A stretch of DNA of 7,079 bases from an uncultured Oscillospiraceae bacterium (lineage in GTDB: Bacteria; Bacillota; Clostridia; Oscillospirales; Acutalibacteraceae), in contig CABVAD010000062.1 in the NCBI GenBank assembly GCA_902496265.1, positions 1 to 7,079 on the forward strand. Reading direction: 5' to 3'. The position numbers and the translations under genes are program-made. This document shows positions 1 to 7,076 of the stretch, in pieces (within the stretch, counting starts at the first letter, position 1; the number at the start of each line of letters is the position of its first letter). The notes under the pieces are model-generated. The model was not told the DNA's origin and did no database searches. It worked only from the letters and a program-made list of their open reading frames with translations.

Positions 1-1698
1 TATAAAAAGGAAAGTATTTTAGCTCCCTTTTTCAAGCTTACAGAGGCGGTTTTTGAGCTTATCGTGCCGCTCATAGTAGCATTGATTATCGATAACGGAA
101 TCGCGGGAGGAGAAAAGCTATATATTTTAAAGATGTGCGGCGTACTCGGCGTTTTTGCGGTGCTGGGGCTTGCCTGTGCTGTTGCGGCACAGTATTTCGC
201 CGCTAAAGCCGCGGTGGGCTTTTCCGCCGAGGTGCGGCATGCGGTATTCTCCCACATAGGCAAGCTTTCCTTTTCACAGCTTGACGAGCTGGGCGCGCCG
301 ACCCTTATAACAAGGCTTACGGGGGACATTAATCAGGTGCAGTCGGGGGTAAACCTTACCTTCCGTCTTGTTTTGCGTTCGCCGATTGTCGTTTTCGGCG
401 CGGTGATAATGGCGTTTACGGTAGATGTCAGCACGGCGCTTGTCTTCGCGGTCGCCGTACCTATACTGGCGGTTATAATTTTCGCGGTAATGCTTGTCTG
501 TATTCCGCTTTACCGCAAGGTACAGCAAAGGCTTGACGGTGTACTGGCGAAAACCCGCGAAAACCTTTCGGGAACGCGTGTGGTGCGCGCTTTTTGTAAA
601 GAGCAGGAGGAAATCTCCGATTTTAACGCCCGAAACCGCGCACTTTCGGATATGCAGATTGCGGTCGGCAAAATTTCCGCCTTTTTAAATCCCGTAACGG
701 TGCTTATAATCAATATAGCGATAATTGCGCTTATATATATAGGCGGGCTTAGGGTAAATATAGGCGCGGCGACAAGCGGTGACGTTGTGGCGCAGTATAA
801 CTATATGTCACAGATTTTGGTTGAGCTTGTAAAGCTTGCAAACCTTATAATCACCGTCACAAAGGCGGTCGCCTGCGGAAACCGCATACAGTCGGTGCTG
901 AATATTAAGCCCGATATGACGTCGGGCAAGCTTAAAGAGGGCGACCGAAATAATCCAAATGCTATTGAATTTAATAATGTCTCCCTTTCCTACGGCGGGG
1001 GCGAAAACGCGCTTAACAGCATAAACCTTAAAATTAAGCGGGGACAGACGGTCAGTATTATCGGCTCGACAGGCTCGGGCAAAAGCTCGCTAATTAACCT
1101 GATACCTCGGTTCTACGACGTGACGGGCGGGAGCGTGCTTGTTGACGGCGTTGATGTAAAGCTTTACGATATTACCGCGCTCAGAAGTAAAATAGGCGTG
1201 GTTTCCCAGAAAAAGACGCTCTTTAAGGGTACGGTTAGGGATAATATCCGCTTCGGAAAACCCGACGCGACAGACGAAGAAATATGGCAGGCGTTAGATA
1301 CCGCACAGGCTAAGCAGATGATACTTGATAAAACGGGTCAGCTTGATTTCTGCATTGAGCAGGGGGGCAAAAACCTTTCGGGCGGGCAGAGACAGCGAAT
1401 GACAATCGCCCGCGCATTGGTCAGAAAGCCCGAAATACTGATACTCGACGACGTGGCAAGCGCCCTCGACTACGCAACAAGCGCGGCGCTTAACTTTGCT
1501 TTAAAAAACACCGACTTTTCAACCACCGTTATAACCGTGTCACAGCGGGTTTCGGCGATAAGAAACGCCGACGTTATCGCCGTGCTTGACGAGGGCGAGT
1601 GTGTCGGTATCGGCACAAACGAGGAGCTTTTAAAAACCTGCGAGGTTTACAAGGAAATCTGTGCTTCACAGCTTGAAAGCGAGGCGGCAAGGGTATGA
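1..1698 (+). CDS. ABC exporter half-transporter, degenerate-site subunit (5' end cut by window edge)
   Basis: Inner-membrane permease fused to an ATPase, the first half of a heterodimeric exporter. The reading frame is open from base 1 and the first 21 codons already read as a family N-terminus (YKKESILAPFF...). The GTG at 64 is therefore internal, and probably only about ten residues are missing. In visible numbering, hydrophobic segments lie near 6-33, 45-70, 125-141, 143-168, 230-250 and, more weakly, 271-289. The ATPase domain runs from about 320: A-loop Tyr331, Walker A GSTGSGKS 355-362, Q-loop Gln403, canonical LSGGQ 459-463, Walker B ending in Asp483-Asp484, D-loop SALD 487-490. Asp484 replaces the catalytic Glu and Gln515 replaces the switch His, so this subunit's own ATP site should hydrolyse poorly. 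The stop overlaps the next start as ATGA. The family exports drugs, lipids or peptides; the substrate cannot be read from the sequence. Confidence 0.95.
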   Translation, partial: YKKESILAPFFKLTEAVFELIVPLIVALIIDNGIAGGEKLYILKMCGVLGVFAVLGLACAVAAQYFAAKAAVGFSAEVRHAVFSHIGKLSFSQLDELGAPTLITRLTGDINQVQSGVNLTFRLVLRSPIVVFGAVIMAFTVDVSTALVFAVAVPILAVIIFAVMLVCIPLYRKVQQRLDGVLAKTRENLSGTRVVRAFCKEQEEISDFNARNRALSDMQIAVGKISAFLNPVTVLIINIAIIALIYIGGLRVNIGAATSGDVVAQYNYMSQILVELVKLANLIITVTKAVACGNRIQSVLNIKPDMTSGKLKEGDRNNPNAIEFNNVSLSYGGGENALNSINLKIKRGQTVSIIGSTGSGKSSLINLIPRFYDVTGGSVLVDGVDVKLYDITALRSKIGVVSQKKTLFKGTVRDNIRFGKPDATDEEIWQALDTAQAKQMILDKTGQLDFCIEQGGKNLSGGQRQRMTIARALVRKPEILILDDVASALDYATSAALNFALKNTDFSTTVITVSQRVSAIRNADVIAVLDEGECVGIGTNEELLKTCEVYKEICASQLESEAARV

Positions 1699-3425
1699 AA
1701 AACAAATCGGTTTTAAAACGGGTGCTTGCCGTTATCGGGCGTTTTAAGGTCTCCCTTGTTCTGTCCCTTATAATATCGGTCGCAAGCGTTATATTTACCC
1801 TTTATATTCCCGTGCTTGCGGGCAACGCCATTGACGGCATAGCCGCTGTGGGCGGGGTGAATTTTTCCATAGTTAAAAAGGCGCTTTTCGGTATTTTAAT
1901 TTGCGCTGTTTTAAGTGCGGTGCTTAACTGGCTAATGACCGTTATTAACAACCGCATAGCCTACAATACGGTGCGTGAGCTCAGAGACCGCGCCTTTTCC
2001 CACCTGCAGGCTCTTCCTGTCGCCTTTTCGGACGCGCACCCCCACGGCGACATTGTAAGCCGCGTAATTGCCGACGCCGAGCAGTTTGCGGACGGCTTGA
2101 TTTTAGGCTTTTCACAGCTTTTCACGGGGGTCGTAACGGTTATCGTCACCCTTGTGTTTATGCTGACTATTTCGCCGCTTTTAGCGCTGGCAGTTGTGGT
2201 ATTAACCCCGCTTTCACTCTTTACCGCACGGTTTATAGCCAAAAGAAGCTATGATATGTTTAAAAAGCAGTCGGAAACGCGTGGCGAGCAGACAGCCTTT
2301 ATAAACGAAATGATAACGGGACAAAAGACCGTTCAGGCATTCTCGCGCGAGCAAAAAACGCTCCGTGACTTTGACGAGGTAAATGAGCGGCTTCGCCGCT
2401 ATTCCTTAAAGGCAATCTTCTTTTCCTCACTTACTAATCCGACAACGCGGTTTATAAATAATATAATTTACGCGGTGGTGGGGCTTGTCGGCGGAATTTT
2501 CGCGGTAAACGGCGTAATGACGGTGGGCGGCTTTGTAAGCTTTCTCGCCTATTCAAACCAGTACACAAAGCCCTTTAACGAGATTTCTGGGGTTATAACC
2601 GAGCTTCAGAACGCGCTCGCCTGTGCCGACAGAATTTTTGAGCTTATTGACGAGCTGCCCGAAGTGTCCGACAAGGGCAATAAATCACTCGATAATCCCA
2701 AAGGAAATGTCGGCTTTAATGACGTGGCGTTTTCCTACGATAAGAATAAAAAGCTTATCGAGGGCTTTGACTTTTTCGCCAATGCGGGCAGGAAAATCGC
2801 GGTGGTAGGTCCCACGGGCTGCGGCAAAACCACACTTATAAATTTGCTCCTAAGATTTTATGACGTCGATAAAGGCAGTATTACCGTGGACGGCGAGGAT
2901 ATTAAAAATATCACGCGCGAAAGCCTTAGAAGGCATTTCGGAATGGTGCTTCAGGACACCTGGATTAAAAAGGGTACGGTAAGGGAAAATATCGCCTTCG
3001 GCAAGCCCGACGCGACCGATGAGGAAATTATCGCCGCCGCAAAGGCCGCCCGCGCTCACGGCTTTATAAAGCGCCTTAAAAACGGGTACGACACCGTGAT
3101 AGGCGACGACGACGGGCTTTCGGAGGGCGAACGCCAGCTTTTGTGTATCGCAAGGGTAATGCTTATGAAGCCGCCTATGCTTATTCTTGACGAGGCGACC
3201 TCCTCAATCGATACCCTTACCGAGATTAAGGTGCAGGACGCCTTTTTAAGGCTTATGGAGGGCAGAACCTCCTTTGTTGTGGCGCACAGGCTTTCGACAA
3301 TACGCGACGCCGACTGCATACTTGTTATGAAGGACGGCAGGGTGTACGAGCAGGGCACGCACGAGGAATTGCTCGGTAAAAACGGCTTTTACGCCGAGCT
3401 TTACAACAGCCAGTTTGCACAGTAA
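1695..3425 (+). CDS. ABC exporter half-transporter, catalytic-site subunit
   Basis: Partner of the preceding gene, 576 residues, a usual length for a six-helix permease plus ATPase. Hydrophobic segments lie near 19-46, 64-86, 138-158, 160-181, 255-272 and 274-292. The ATPase domain begins near 338: Tyr348 as A-loop aromatic, Walker A GPTGCGKT 372-379, Q-loop Gln420, Walker B ending Asp499-Glu500, switch His531 in VAHRLSTI. The signature is LSEGE (475-479) instead of LSGGQ. It therefore supplies the intact Walker A/B/His of the working ATP site, which must be completed by the LSGGQ of the first subunit, while its own altered signature faces the degenerate site. The ATG at 1695 overlaps the upstream stop by four bases. 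GAGGCGG at 1681-1687, seven bases upstream, is a plausible ribosome binding site, so translational coupling and equal stoichiometry are likely. A multidrug-type export role is inferred from the family only. Confidence 0.96.
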   Translation: MKNKSVLKRVLAVIGRFKVSLVLSLIISVASVIFTLYIPVLAGNAIDGIAAVGGVNFSIVKKALFGILICAVLSAVLNWLMTVINNRIAYNTVRELRDRAFSHLQALPVAFSDAHPHGDIVSRVIADAEQFADGLILGFSQLFTGVVTVIVTLVFMLTISPLLALAVVVLTPLSLFTARFIAKRSYDMFKKQSETRGEQTAFINEMITGQKTVQAFSREQKTLRDFDEVNERLRRYSLKAIFFSSLTNPTTRFINNIIYAVVGLVGGIFAVNGVMTVGGFVSFLAYSNQYTKPFNEISGVITELQNALACADRIFELIDELPEVSDKGNKSLDNPKGNVGFNDVAFSYDKNKKLIEGFDFFANAGRKIAVVGPTGCGKTTLINLLLRFYDVDKGSITVDGEDIKNITRESLRRHFGMVLQDTWIKKGTVRENIAFGKPDATDEEIIAAAKAARAHGFIKRLKNGYDTVIGDDDGLSEGERQLLCIARVMLMKPPMLILDEATSSIDTLTEIKVQDAFLRLMEGRTSFVVAHRLSTIRDADCILVMKDGRVYEQGTHEELLGKNGFYAELYNSQFAQ

Positions 3426-3432
3426 AACACGA

Positions 3433-3467
3433 AAGCCCCCGAAGCGTTTTTATTGCTTCGGGGGCTT
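3433..3467. terminator. Hairpin terminator between convergent transcription units
   Basis: A perfect 13-bp inverted repeat: left arm 3433-3445 (AAGCCCCCGAAGC), right arm 3455-3467, with a 9-base T-rich loop. It begins 8 bases after the stop of the plus-strand ABC gene and ends 3 bases short of the stop of the minus-strand hydrolase, so it can serve both units. On the minus strand the stem is followed by a moderately T-rich stretch (TCGTGTTTTAC). On the plus strand no clear T-run follows. It is thus a better intrinsic terminator for the leftward alr-glpK-hydrolase unit than for the ABC genes. The strength in either direction is inferred. Confidence 0.85.
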
Positions 3468-3470
3468 AGC

Positions 3471-4397
3471 TTATGGCTTGTTTTGAATAAACTCCGTAAT
3501 ATCGTTTATAACCTGATTCTTACAGGAGTCGTTATGAATTTCGTGGCGGCAGCCGTCGTAAAGCTTAAGGGTTACGTTCTTTACGCCCGCGGTCTTTAGC
3601 TTTTTGTAAACGGTTGTCACGCCCTTGCCGTAAGCTCCCACGGGGTCGTCGCTGCCCGAAATCAGCAGAACGGGCAAATCCTTGCGCATATTTTTAAACC
3701 ACGCGGGGCGGTTTGCAAGCTGATTAAGCTTTACAAGGTCGTGCATTGCGGATACCGTAAATTTGAAATTACAGTATTTATCCGCTGCGTATTTATTTAT
3801 CACCTCGCGGTCGGTTGTTATCCACTCAAATTCGCTATCCCCGTCAAAACGCTTATTGTAAGCGCCAAAGGCCAATTTATTTACAAGCTCGGATTTATGC
3901 TTTTCTCCCTTTAAAAGCCGCATAATATCGGTAGCCAAAAGCCCGAAGGGAGCCGCGGGATTCGGACCTCCCGTACCGCAGATAATGAATTTTTCTATTC
4001 CGTCACCGTAATTTTCGGCGGCGATCCGTGCAATAAAAGAACCCATAGAATGTCCCATAAGGTAAAGCGGAATATCAGGGTACATCTTTCGAATAGCGTC
4101 CCCGAACGCCTTTACATCTCTTACAAGATATTTCCAGCCGTCGCGGTGGGCGATAAAGCCTAACTCGTTTTCGTCCCTTGCGGTTTTGCCGTGACCTAAG
4201 TTATCGTAGCCGCAGCAGACATAACCGCGCTCTGCAAGGGCGGCAAATATGTGCGCGTAGCGCCCAATATATTCGCACATACCGTGAACAAGGTGAAAAA
4301 TCCCCTTGATTTCCCCCTCGGGAATGTAGACAAGCCCCTTAAGGGTGTGAATATTATCGGTACTCGCCACCTCAATAGATTTGATTTCATAGGTCAT
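3471..4397 (-). CDS. Alpha/beta hydrolase, monoacylglycerol lipase / lysophospholipase-like
   Basis: A 308-residue serine hydrolase of the Hydrolase_4 (serine aminopeptidase S33-like) family, which includes bacterial monoglyceride lipases, PldB-type lysophospholipases and other esterases. The oxyanion-side motif HGMCEYIGRY lies at 38-47, where the family usually has HGxxEHxxRY. YDNLGHGKT follows at 64-72, then the nucleophile elbow GHSMGS with Ser117. Asp251 in GSDDPVG and His285 in CRHEIHND complete the catalytic triad. A cap region lies at roughly 140-235. No signal peptide or membrane segment is visible, so it is probably cytoplasmic. The ATG at 4397 is well supported by AGGAGGA at 4404-4410 with 6-base spacing. 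It lies 14 bases downstream of glpK as the last gene of the unit. Next to glycerol kinase, a substrate that yields glycerol is attractive, but substrate choice in this family cannot be read from sequence. Confidence 0.9.
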   Translation of the reverse strand: MTYEIKSIEVASTDNIHTLKGLVYIPEGEIKGIFHLVHGMCEYIGRYAHIFAALAERGYVCCGYDNLGHGKTARDENELGFIAHRDGWKYLVRDVKAFGDAIRKMYPDIPLYLMGHSMGSFIARIAAENYGDGIEKFIICGTGGPNPAAPFGLLATDIMRLLKGEKHKSELVNKLAFGAYNKRFDGDSEFEWITTDREVINKYAADKYCNFKFTVSAMHDLVKLNQLANRPAWFKNMRKDLPVLLISGSDDPVGAYGKGVTTVYKKLKTAGVKNVTLKLYDGCRHEIHNDSCKNQVINDITEFIQNKP

Positions 4398-4403
4398 AGC
4401 TGT

Positions 4404-4410
4404 TCCTCCT
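4404..4410 (-). promoter_or_regulatory. Strong Shine-Dalgarno site of the hydrolase gene
   Basis: On the minus strand AGGAGGA stands 6 bases before the ATG at 4397 and fills most of the 14-base gap after the glpK stop. It is the closest match to the anti-Shine-Dalgarno consensus in the window. It fixes the hydrolase start and suggests independent, efficient initiation instead of coupling alone. Confidence 0.85.
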
Positions 4411-4411
4411 G

Positions 4412-5899
4412 TTATTCGGCAAAGGCTTCGGCGCTTTTAACCGCGCGTTTCCAGCCGTCCGACAGTCTTTTCCGCTCTTTTTCCGTCTTTTCGGGGGCAA
4501 AGACGGTTTTTTCGCTGTTAAGGCTCATAAGCTCGTCTGTGCTCTTCCAAAAGCCGATACCAAGGCCAGCCAAATACGCTGCGCCCGCGGCGGTAGCCTC
4601 TATTCCCGCGGGGCGTATAACCGAAAGCCCCGAGATATCCGCCTGAAACTGCATTAAAAAACTGTTTGCCGAAGCGCCGCCGTCGGCTTTAAGGGAGCTG
4701 ATTTCAAGTCCCGTATCCGCCCGCATAGCGCCTATTAAATCGTTTGTCTGATATGCGATAGCCTCAAGCGCCGCCCTTATAATATGATTTTTGCCAGAGC
4801 CTCTTGTAAGTCCGCAAATTGTACCTCTGGCGTACATATCCCAGTAGGGCGCGCCCAGTCCCGCAAAGGCGGGAACAATGTAAACTCCCGCGCTGTCCTC
4901 AACCGAAAGGGCGGCTTTTTCGCTCTCTGCCGCGGCCTTGATAAGCCCCATTTCGTCTCTGAGCCACTGAATAACCGCGCCGCCGACAAATACGCTGCCC
5001 TCAAGCGCATAGCAGACCTTGCCGTTTTGGGCAGAGGCGGCTACGGTGGTGATAAGTCCGTTTCGGCTTTCATACGCCTTATCTCCCGTGTTCATTAGGA
5101 GAAAACAGCCCGTGCCGTAGGTGTTTTTAACGTCGCCCGCCGAAAAGCATTTCTGCCCGAAGAGCGCCGCCTGCTGGTCGCCCGCTATTCCCGAAACGGG
5201 AATTTCCTCGCCCAATATATTTAAGAAGCCATATATCTCGCTGCTTGATTTGACCGCGGGCAGCATACAGCGGGGAATATCAAGCCTTTCAAGTAAGGTA
5301 TCGTCCCAGCAGAGCCTATGTATATCATAAAGCATTGTCCTTGACGCGTTTGTGCGGTCGGTAACGTGGATTTTGCCGCCTGACAGCTTCCAGATAAGCC
5401 AGGTATCCACCGTGCCGAAAAGCAGCTCACCCCTTTGCGCCCTTTCGCGGGCACCTTTAACATTATCGAGTATCCATTTTATTTTTGTACTGCTGAAATA
5501 CGCGTCGATACAAAGCCCTGTAACGCTTTTAACATAGGGCTCAAGCCCCTCCGCCTTCAGCTCCTCGCATAAATCGGCGGTGCGGCGGCATTGCCAAACT
5601 ATCGCGTTATAAATCGGCTCGCCCGTCAGCTTATCCCAGACGATAACCGTTTCGCGCTGATTTGTAACCCCGACCGCCGCGATTTGCGAAGGCTTCGCTC
5701 CGATTTGGGTCACAGCCTCGGTTATTGCGGAATACTGGCTCGAAAAAATTTCCATAGGGTCGTGCTCCACAAAACCGGGCTTTGGATAAATTTGCGTAAA
5801 CTCGCGCTGTGCTGATGAAACGGCGTTGCAGTCCTTATCAAAAAGGACTGCGCGGGCGCTTGTTGTACCCTCGTCGAGGGCGAGAATATATTTTTTCAT
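4412..5899 (-). CDS. glpK: Glycerol kinase
   Basis: Cytoplasmic FGGY-family kinase converting glycerol and ATP to sn-glycerol-3-phosphate, the entry step for glycerol catabolism and a precursor for lipids. It has 495 residues, the usual length, and is alignable from memory with E. coli GlpK over its whole length. The phosphate loop is LDEGTTSAR (8-16), with Glu10 where E. coli has Gln. Glycerol-contacting Arg82-Glu83, Tyr134 and Asp241-Gln242 are present; Asp241, in GIAGDQQAALFG, is the expected catalytic base. YGTGCF (261-266) and DGGAS (407-411) mark the nucleotide site. Residues 220-240 contain no histidine, so the HPr-phosphorylated His of many Firmicute enzymes appears absent. The ATG at 5899 overlaps the alr stop as ATGA, and AAAGGA at 5908-5913 lies 8 bases upstream of it. 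No glycerol facilitator or glycerol-3-phosphate dehydrogenase gene is in the window. Confidence 0.98.
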   Translation of the reverse strand: MKKYILALDEGTTSARAVLFDKDCNAVSSAQREFTQIYPKPGFVEHDPMEIFSSQYSAITEAVTQIGAKPSQIAAVGVTNQRETVIVWDKLTGEPIYNAIVWQCRRTADLCEELKAEGLEPYVKSVTGLCIDAYFSSTKIKWILDNVKGARERAQRGELLFGTVDTWLIWKLSGGKIHVTDRTNASRTMLYDIHRLCWDDTLLERLDIPRCMLPAVKSSSEIYGFLNILGEEIPVSGIAGDQQAALFGQKCFSAGDVKNTYGTGCFLLMNTGDKAYESRNGLITTVAASAQNGKVCYALEGSVFVGGAVIQWLRDEMGLIKAAAESEKAALSVEDSAGVYIVPAFAGLGAPYWDMYARGTICGLTRGSGKNHIIRAALEAIAYQTNDLIGAMRADTGLEISSLKADGGASANSFLMQFQADISGLSVIRPAGIEATAAGAAYLAGLGIGFWKSTDELMSLNSEKTVFAPEKTEKERKRLSDGWKRAVKSAEAFAE

Positions 5900-7047
5900 T
5901 CCTTTTTTCCTTTTACCGTAATTCTCGGCACTCTCGGCGAAATTCCGCAGATAATTTCATAATTGATTGTACCGCACATATCGGCAAGCAGCTCTACGGG
6001 GAGCGTTTTGCCGAAGAGAATAACCTCGTCACCCTGCTTTACGTCCTCAATATCCGAAACATCGACCGACATTTGATCCATACATACTCTGCCGATTATA
6101 TTCGCTCTTTTGCCGTTTATAAGCACATATCCCTTGTTTGAAAGCAGTCTCGGATAGCCGTCGGCATAGCCTGCCGTAACGGTTGCAATTTTCATTTCCC
6201 TGTCCGCCGTAAAGGTTCTGCCGTAGCTTACGGTATCGCCCTTTTTAATGGTTTTGACCATTGATACCACCGATTTTACGGTCATAACGGGAACAAAAGC
6301 TTCTTTAAGCTTTAAATCGCTCGACGGTGTAAGACCGTAGAGTATAATGCCCGGTCGGCACATATCAAAATGCTTGTCACTGTCAAGGCAAAAGGCGGCG
6401 GAGTTACAGCAATGGCGGTATTTTGGCTTTAACCCCGCGTCTTCAAAGCGTTCTGCCGCCGCGCAAAAGCGGGAATACTGCTTATCGGTAAAGCCGTCCT
6501 CGCTTGTTTCGGTGCGGTCTGAGACCGCAAAATGGGTGAAAATCCCCTCAAAAACAAAGCCCTTAAGCCTTGCGGCGGCTATTGCGTCATCTATACCGAC
6601 AAGCCTTTCGTCACGGCAGTCAAAGCCTAAACGGCTCATACCCGTGTCAAGCTTTATATGCACCTTGACCTTGACGCCGTCCGAAGAGGCTCTCTCGGAC
6701 AGCGCGGCGGCGTATTCGGGGGAGTAAACGCATTGCGAAATGTCGTTCAAATAAAGCTGTGCCGCCATACTTACGGGGGTGTAGCCTAAAATAAGAATCG
6801 GTCTTGTTATTCCGCATCCGCGAAGCGTAATAGCCTCCTCAATGTTCGAGACGGCAAAGGCGTCCGCTCCGTGCTGTTCTAAGAGGGGGGCGACGATTCG
6901 CGCCGAGTGGCCGTAGGCGTCCGCCTTTACGACCGCCATAAGCTTAGCCCCCGAGGCTTCCTTTTTAATAATGTCAAAATTATGTACAAGGGCGTCGAGG
7001 TCAATCTCAGCCCAGGTTCTGTGCAGAAAATCCAAAATGCGTTCCAC
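5896..7047 (-). CDS. alr: Alanine racemase
   Basis: PLP-dependent cytoplasmic enzyme interconverting L- and D-alanine, supplying D-alanine for peptidoglycan. It has 383 residues from the GTG at 7047, or 379 from the TTG at 7035, both normal lengths. The TIM-barrel domain carries PLP-binding Lys41 in VVKADAYGH, Lys132 at the usual carbamylated-lysine position, Arg139 in DTGMSRLG, His172 in THFA, His212 and Asn215-Ser216 in RHCCNSAA, and Arg231 in RPGI. The C-terminal beta domain carries the second catalytic base Tyr275 in SYGRTF and the substrate-side CMDQ at 322-325. All key residues are intact. The motif after the PLP lysine reads GHS, not the usual GHG. The TTG start is favoured because GAGGTGG at 7044-7050 would be its ribosome binding site and the protein would then begin MDFLHRTWAEID, like many family members. 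It is the promoter-proximal gene of the unit and overlaps glpK by four bases. Confidence 0.97.
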   Translation of the reverse strand: MERILDFLHRTWAEIDLDALVHNFDIIKKEASGAKLMAVVKADAYGHSARIVAPLLEQHGADAFAVSNIEEAITLRGCGITRPILILGYTPVSMAAQLYLNDISQCVYSPEYAAALSERASSDGVKVKVHIKLDTGMSRLGFDCRDERLVGIDDAIAAARLKGFVFEGIFTHFAVSDRTETSEDGFTDKQYSRFCAAAERFEDAGLKPKYRHCCNSAAFCLDSDKHFDMCRPGIILYGLTPSSDLKLKEAFVPVMTVKSVVSMVKTIKKGDTVSYGRTFTADREMKIATVTAGYADGYPRLLSNKGYVLINGKRANIIGRVCMDQMSVDVSDIEDVKQGDEVILFGKTLPVELLADMCGTINYEIICGISPRVPRITVKGKKE

Positions 7048-7050
7048 CTC
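7044..7050 (-). promoter_or_regulatory. Probable Shine-Dalgarno site for alr, favouring a TTG start
   Basis: On the minus strand GAGGTGG lies 8 bases before a TTG at 7035-7033, which is codon 5 of the longest reading frame. The alternative GTG start (7047-7045) sits inside this motif and has no purine-rich site at proper spacing upstream of it, where the sequence is AT-rich followed by TTGC. This supports TTG as the true start, four codons downstream of the longest-frame start. Confidence 0.6.
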
Positions 7051-7067
7051 GCAAGTAATATATAAAT

Positions 7068-7076
7068 ATTATACCA
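7068..7076 (-). promoter_or_regulatory. Extended -10 promoter for alr-glpK-hydrolase
   Basis: On the minus strand the bases read TGGTATAAT: a perfect TATAAT (7073-7068) preceded by the TG of an extended -10 element. Transcription should begin near 7061, giving a leader of about 26 bases to the TTG start but only about 14 to the GTG. The -35 region would fall beyond the right edge of the window and cannot be judged. The strong -10 and its position directly before the first gene of the unit make this a convincing vegetative sigma-factor promoter. Confidence 0.75.

Noticed and set aside
64..66. GTG as the start of the first ABC gene
   Set aside because: The frame stays open to base 1 and codes a recognisable exporter N-terminus with the first membrane helix, so the GTG is an internal Val and the gene starts outside the window.
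1246..1284. Apparent direct repeat with 2991-3029 (GKPDATDEEI coding stretch)
   Set aside because: The similarity reflects homologous ATPase domains of paralogous subunits with several base differences, not a recent duplication or mobile repeat.
4251..4646. 131-codon open frame on the plus strand across the hydrolase-glpK junction
   Set aside because: It is antisense to two well-conserved genes, resembles no known protein and has no convincing start context; it is a shadow frame.
5809..6141. 110-codon open frame on the plus strand over the glpK-alr junction
   Set aside because: It is antisense to conserved coding sequence at both ends, and its translation is basic and low in family-like motifs. 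It arises from the codon bias of the real genes.
6139..6152. Possible catabolite-responsive element (TGAAAGCAGTCTCG) within alr
   Set aside because: It lacks the central CG and the final A of the CcpA consensus, is not palindromic and lies far from the promoter.
6347..6727. 126-codon open frame on the plus strand inside alr
   Set aside because: It is fully antisense to intact alanine racemase, with a Ser/Lys-rich translation typical of a shadow frame.
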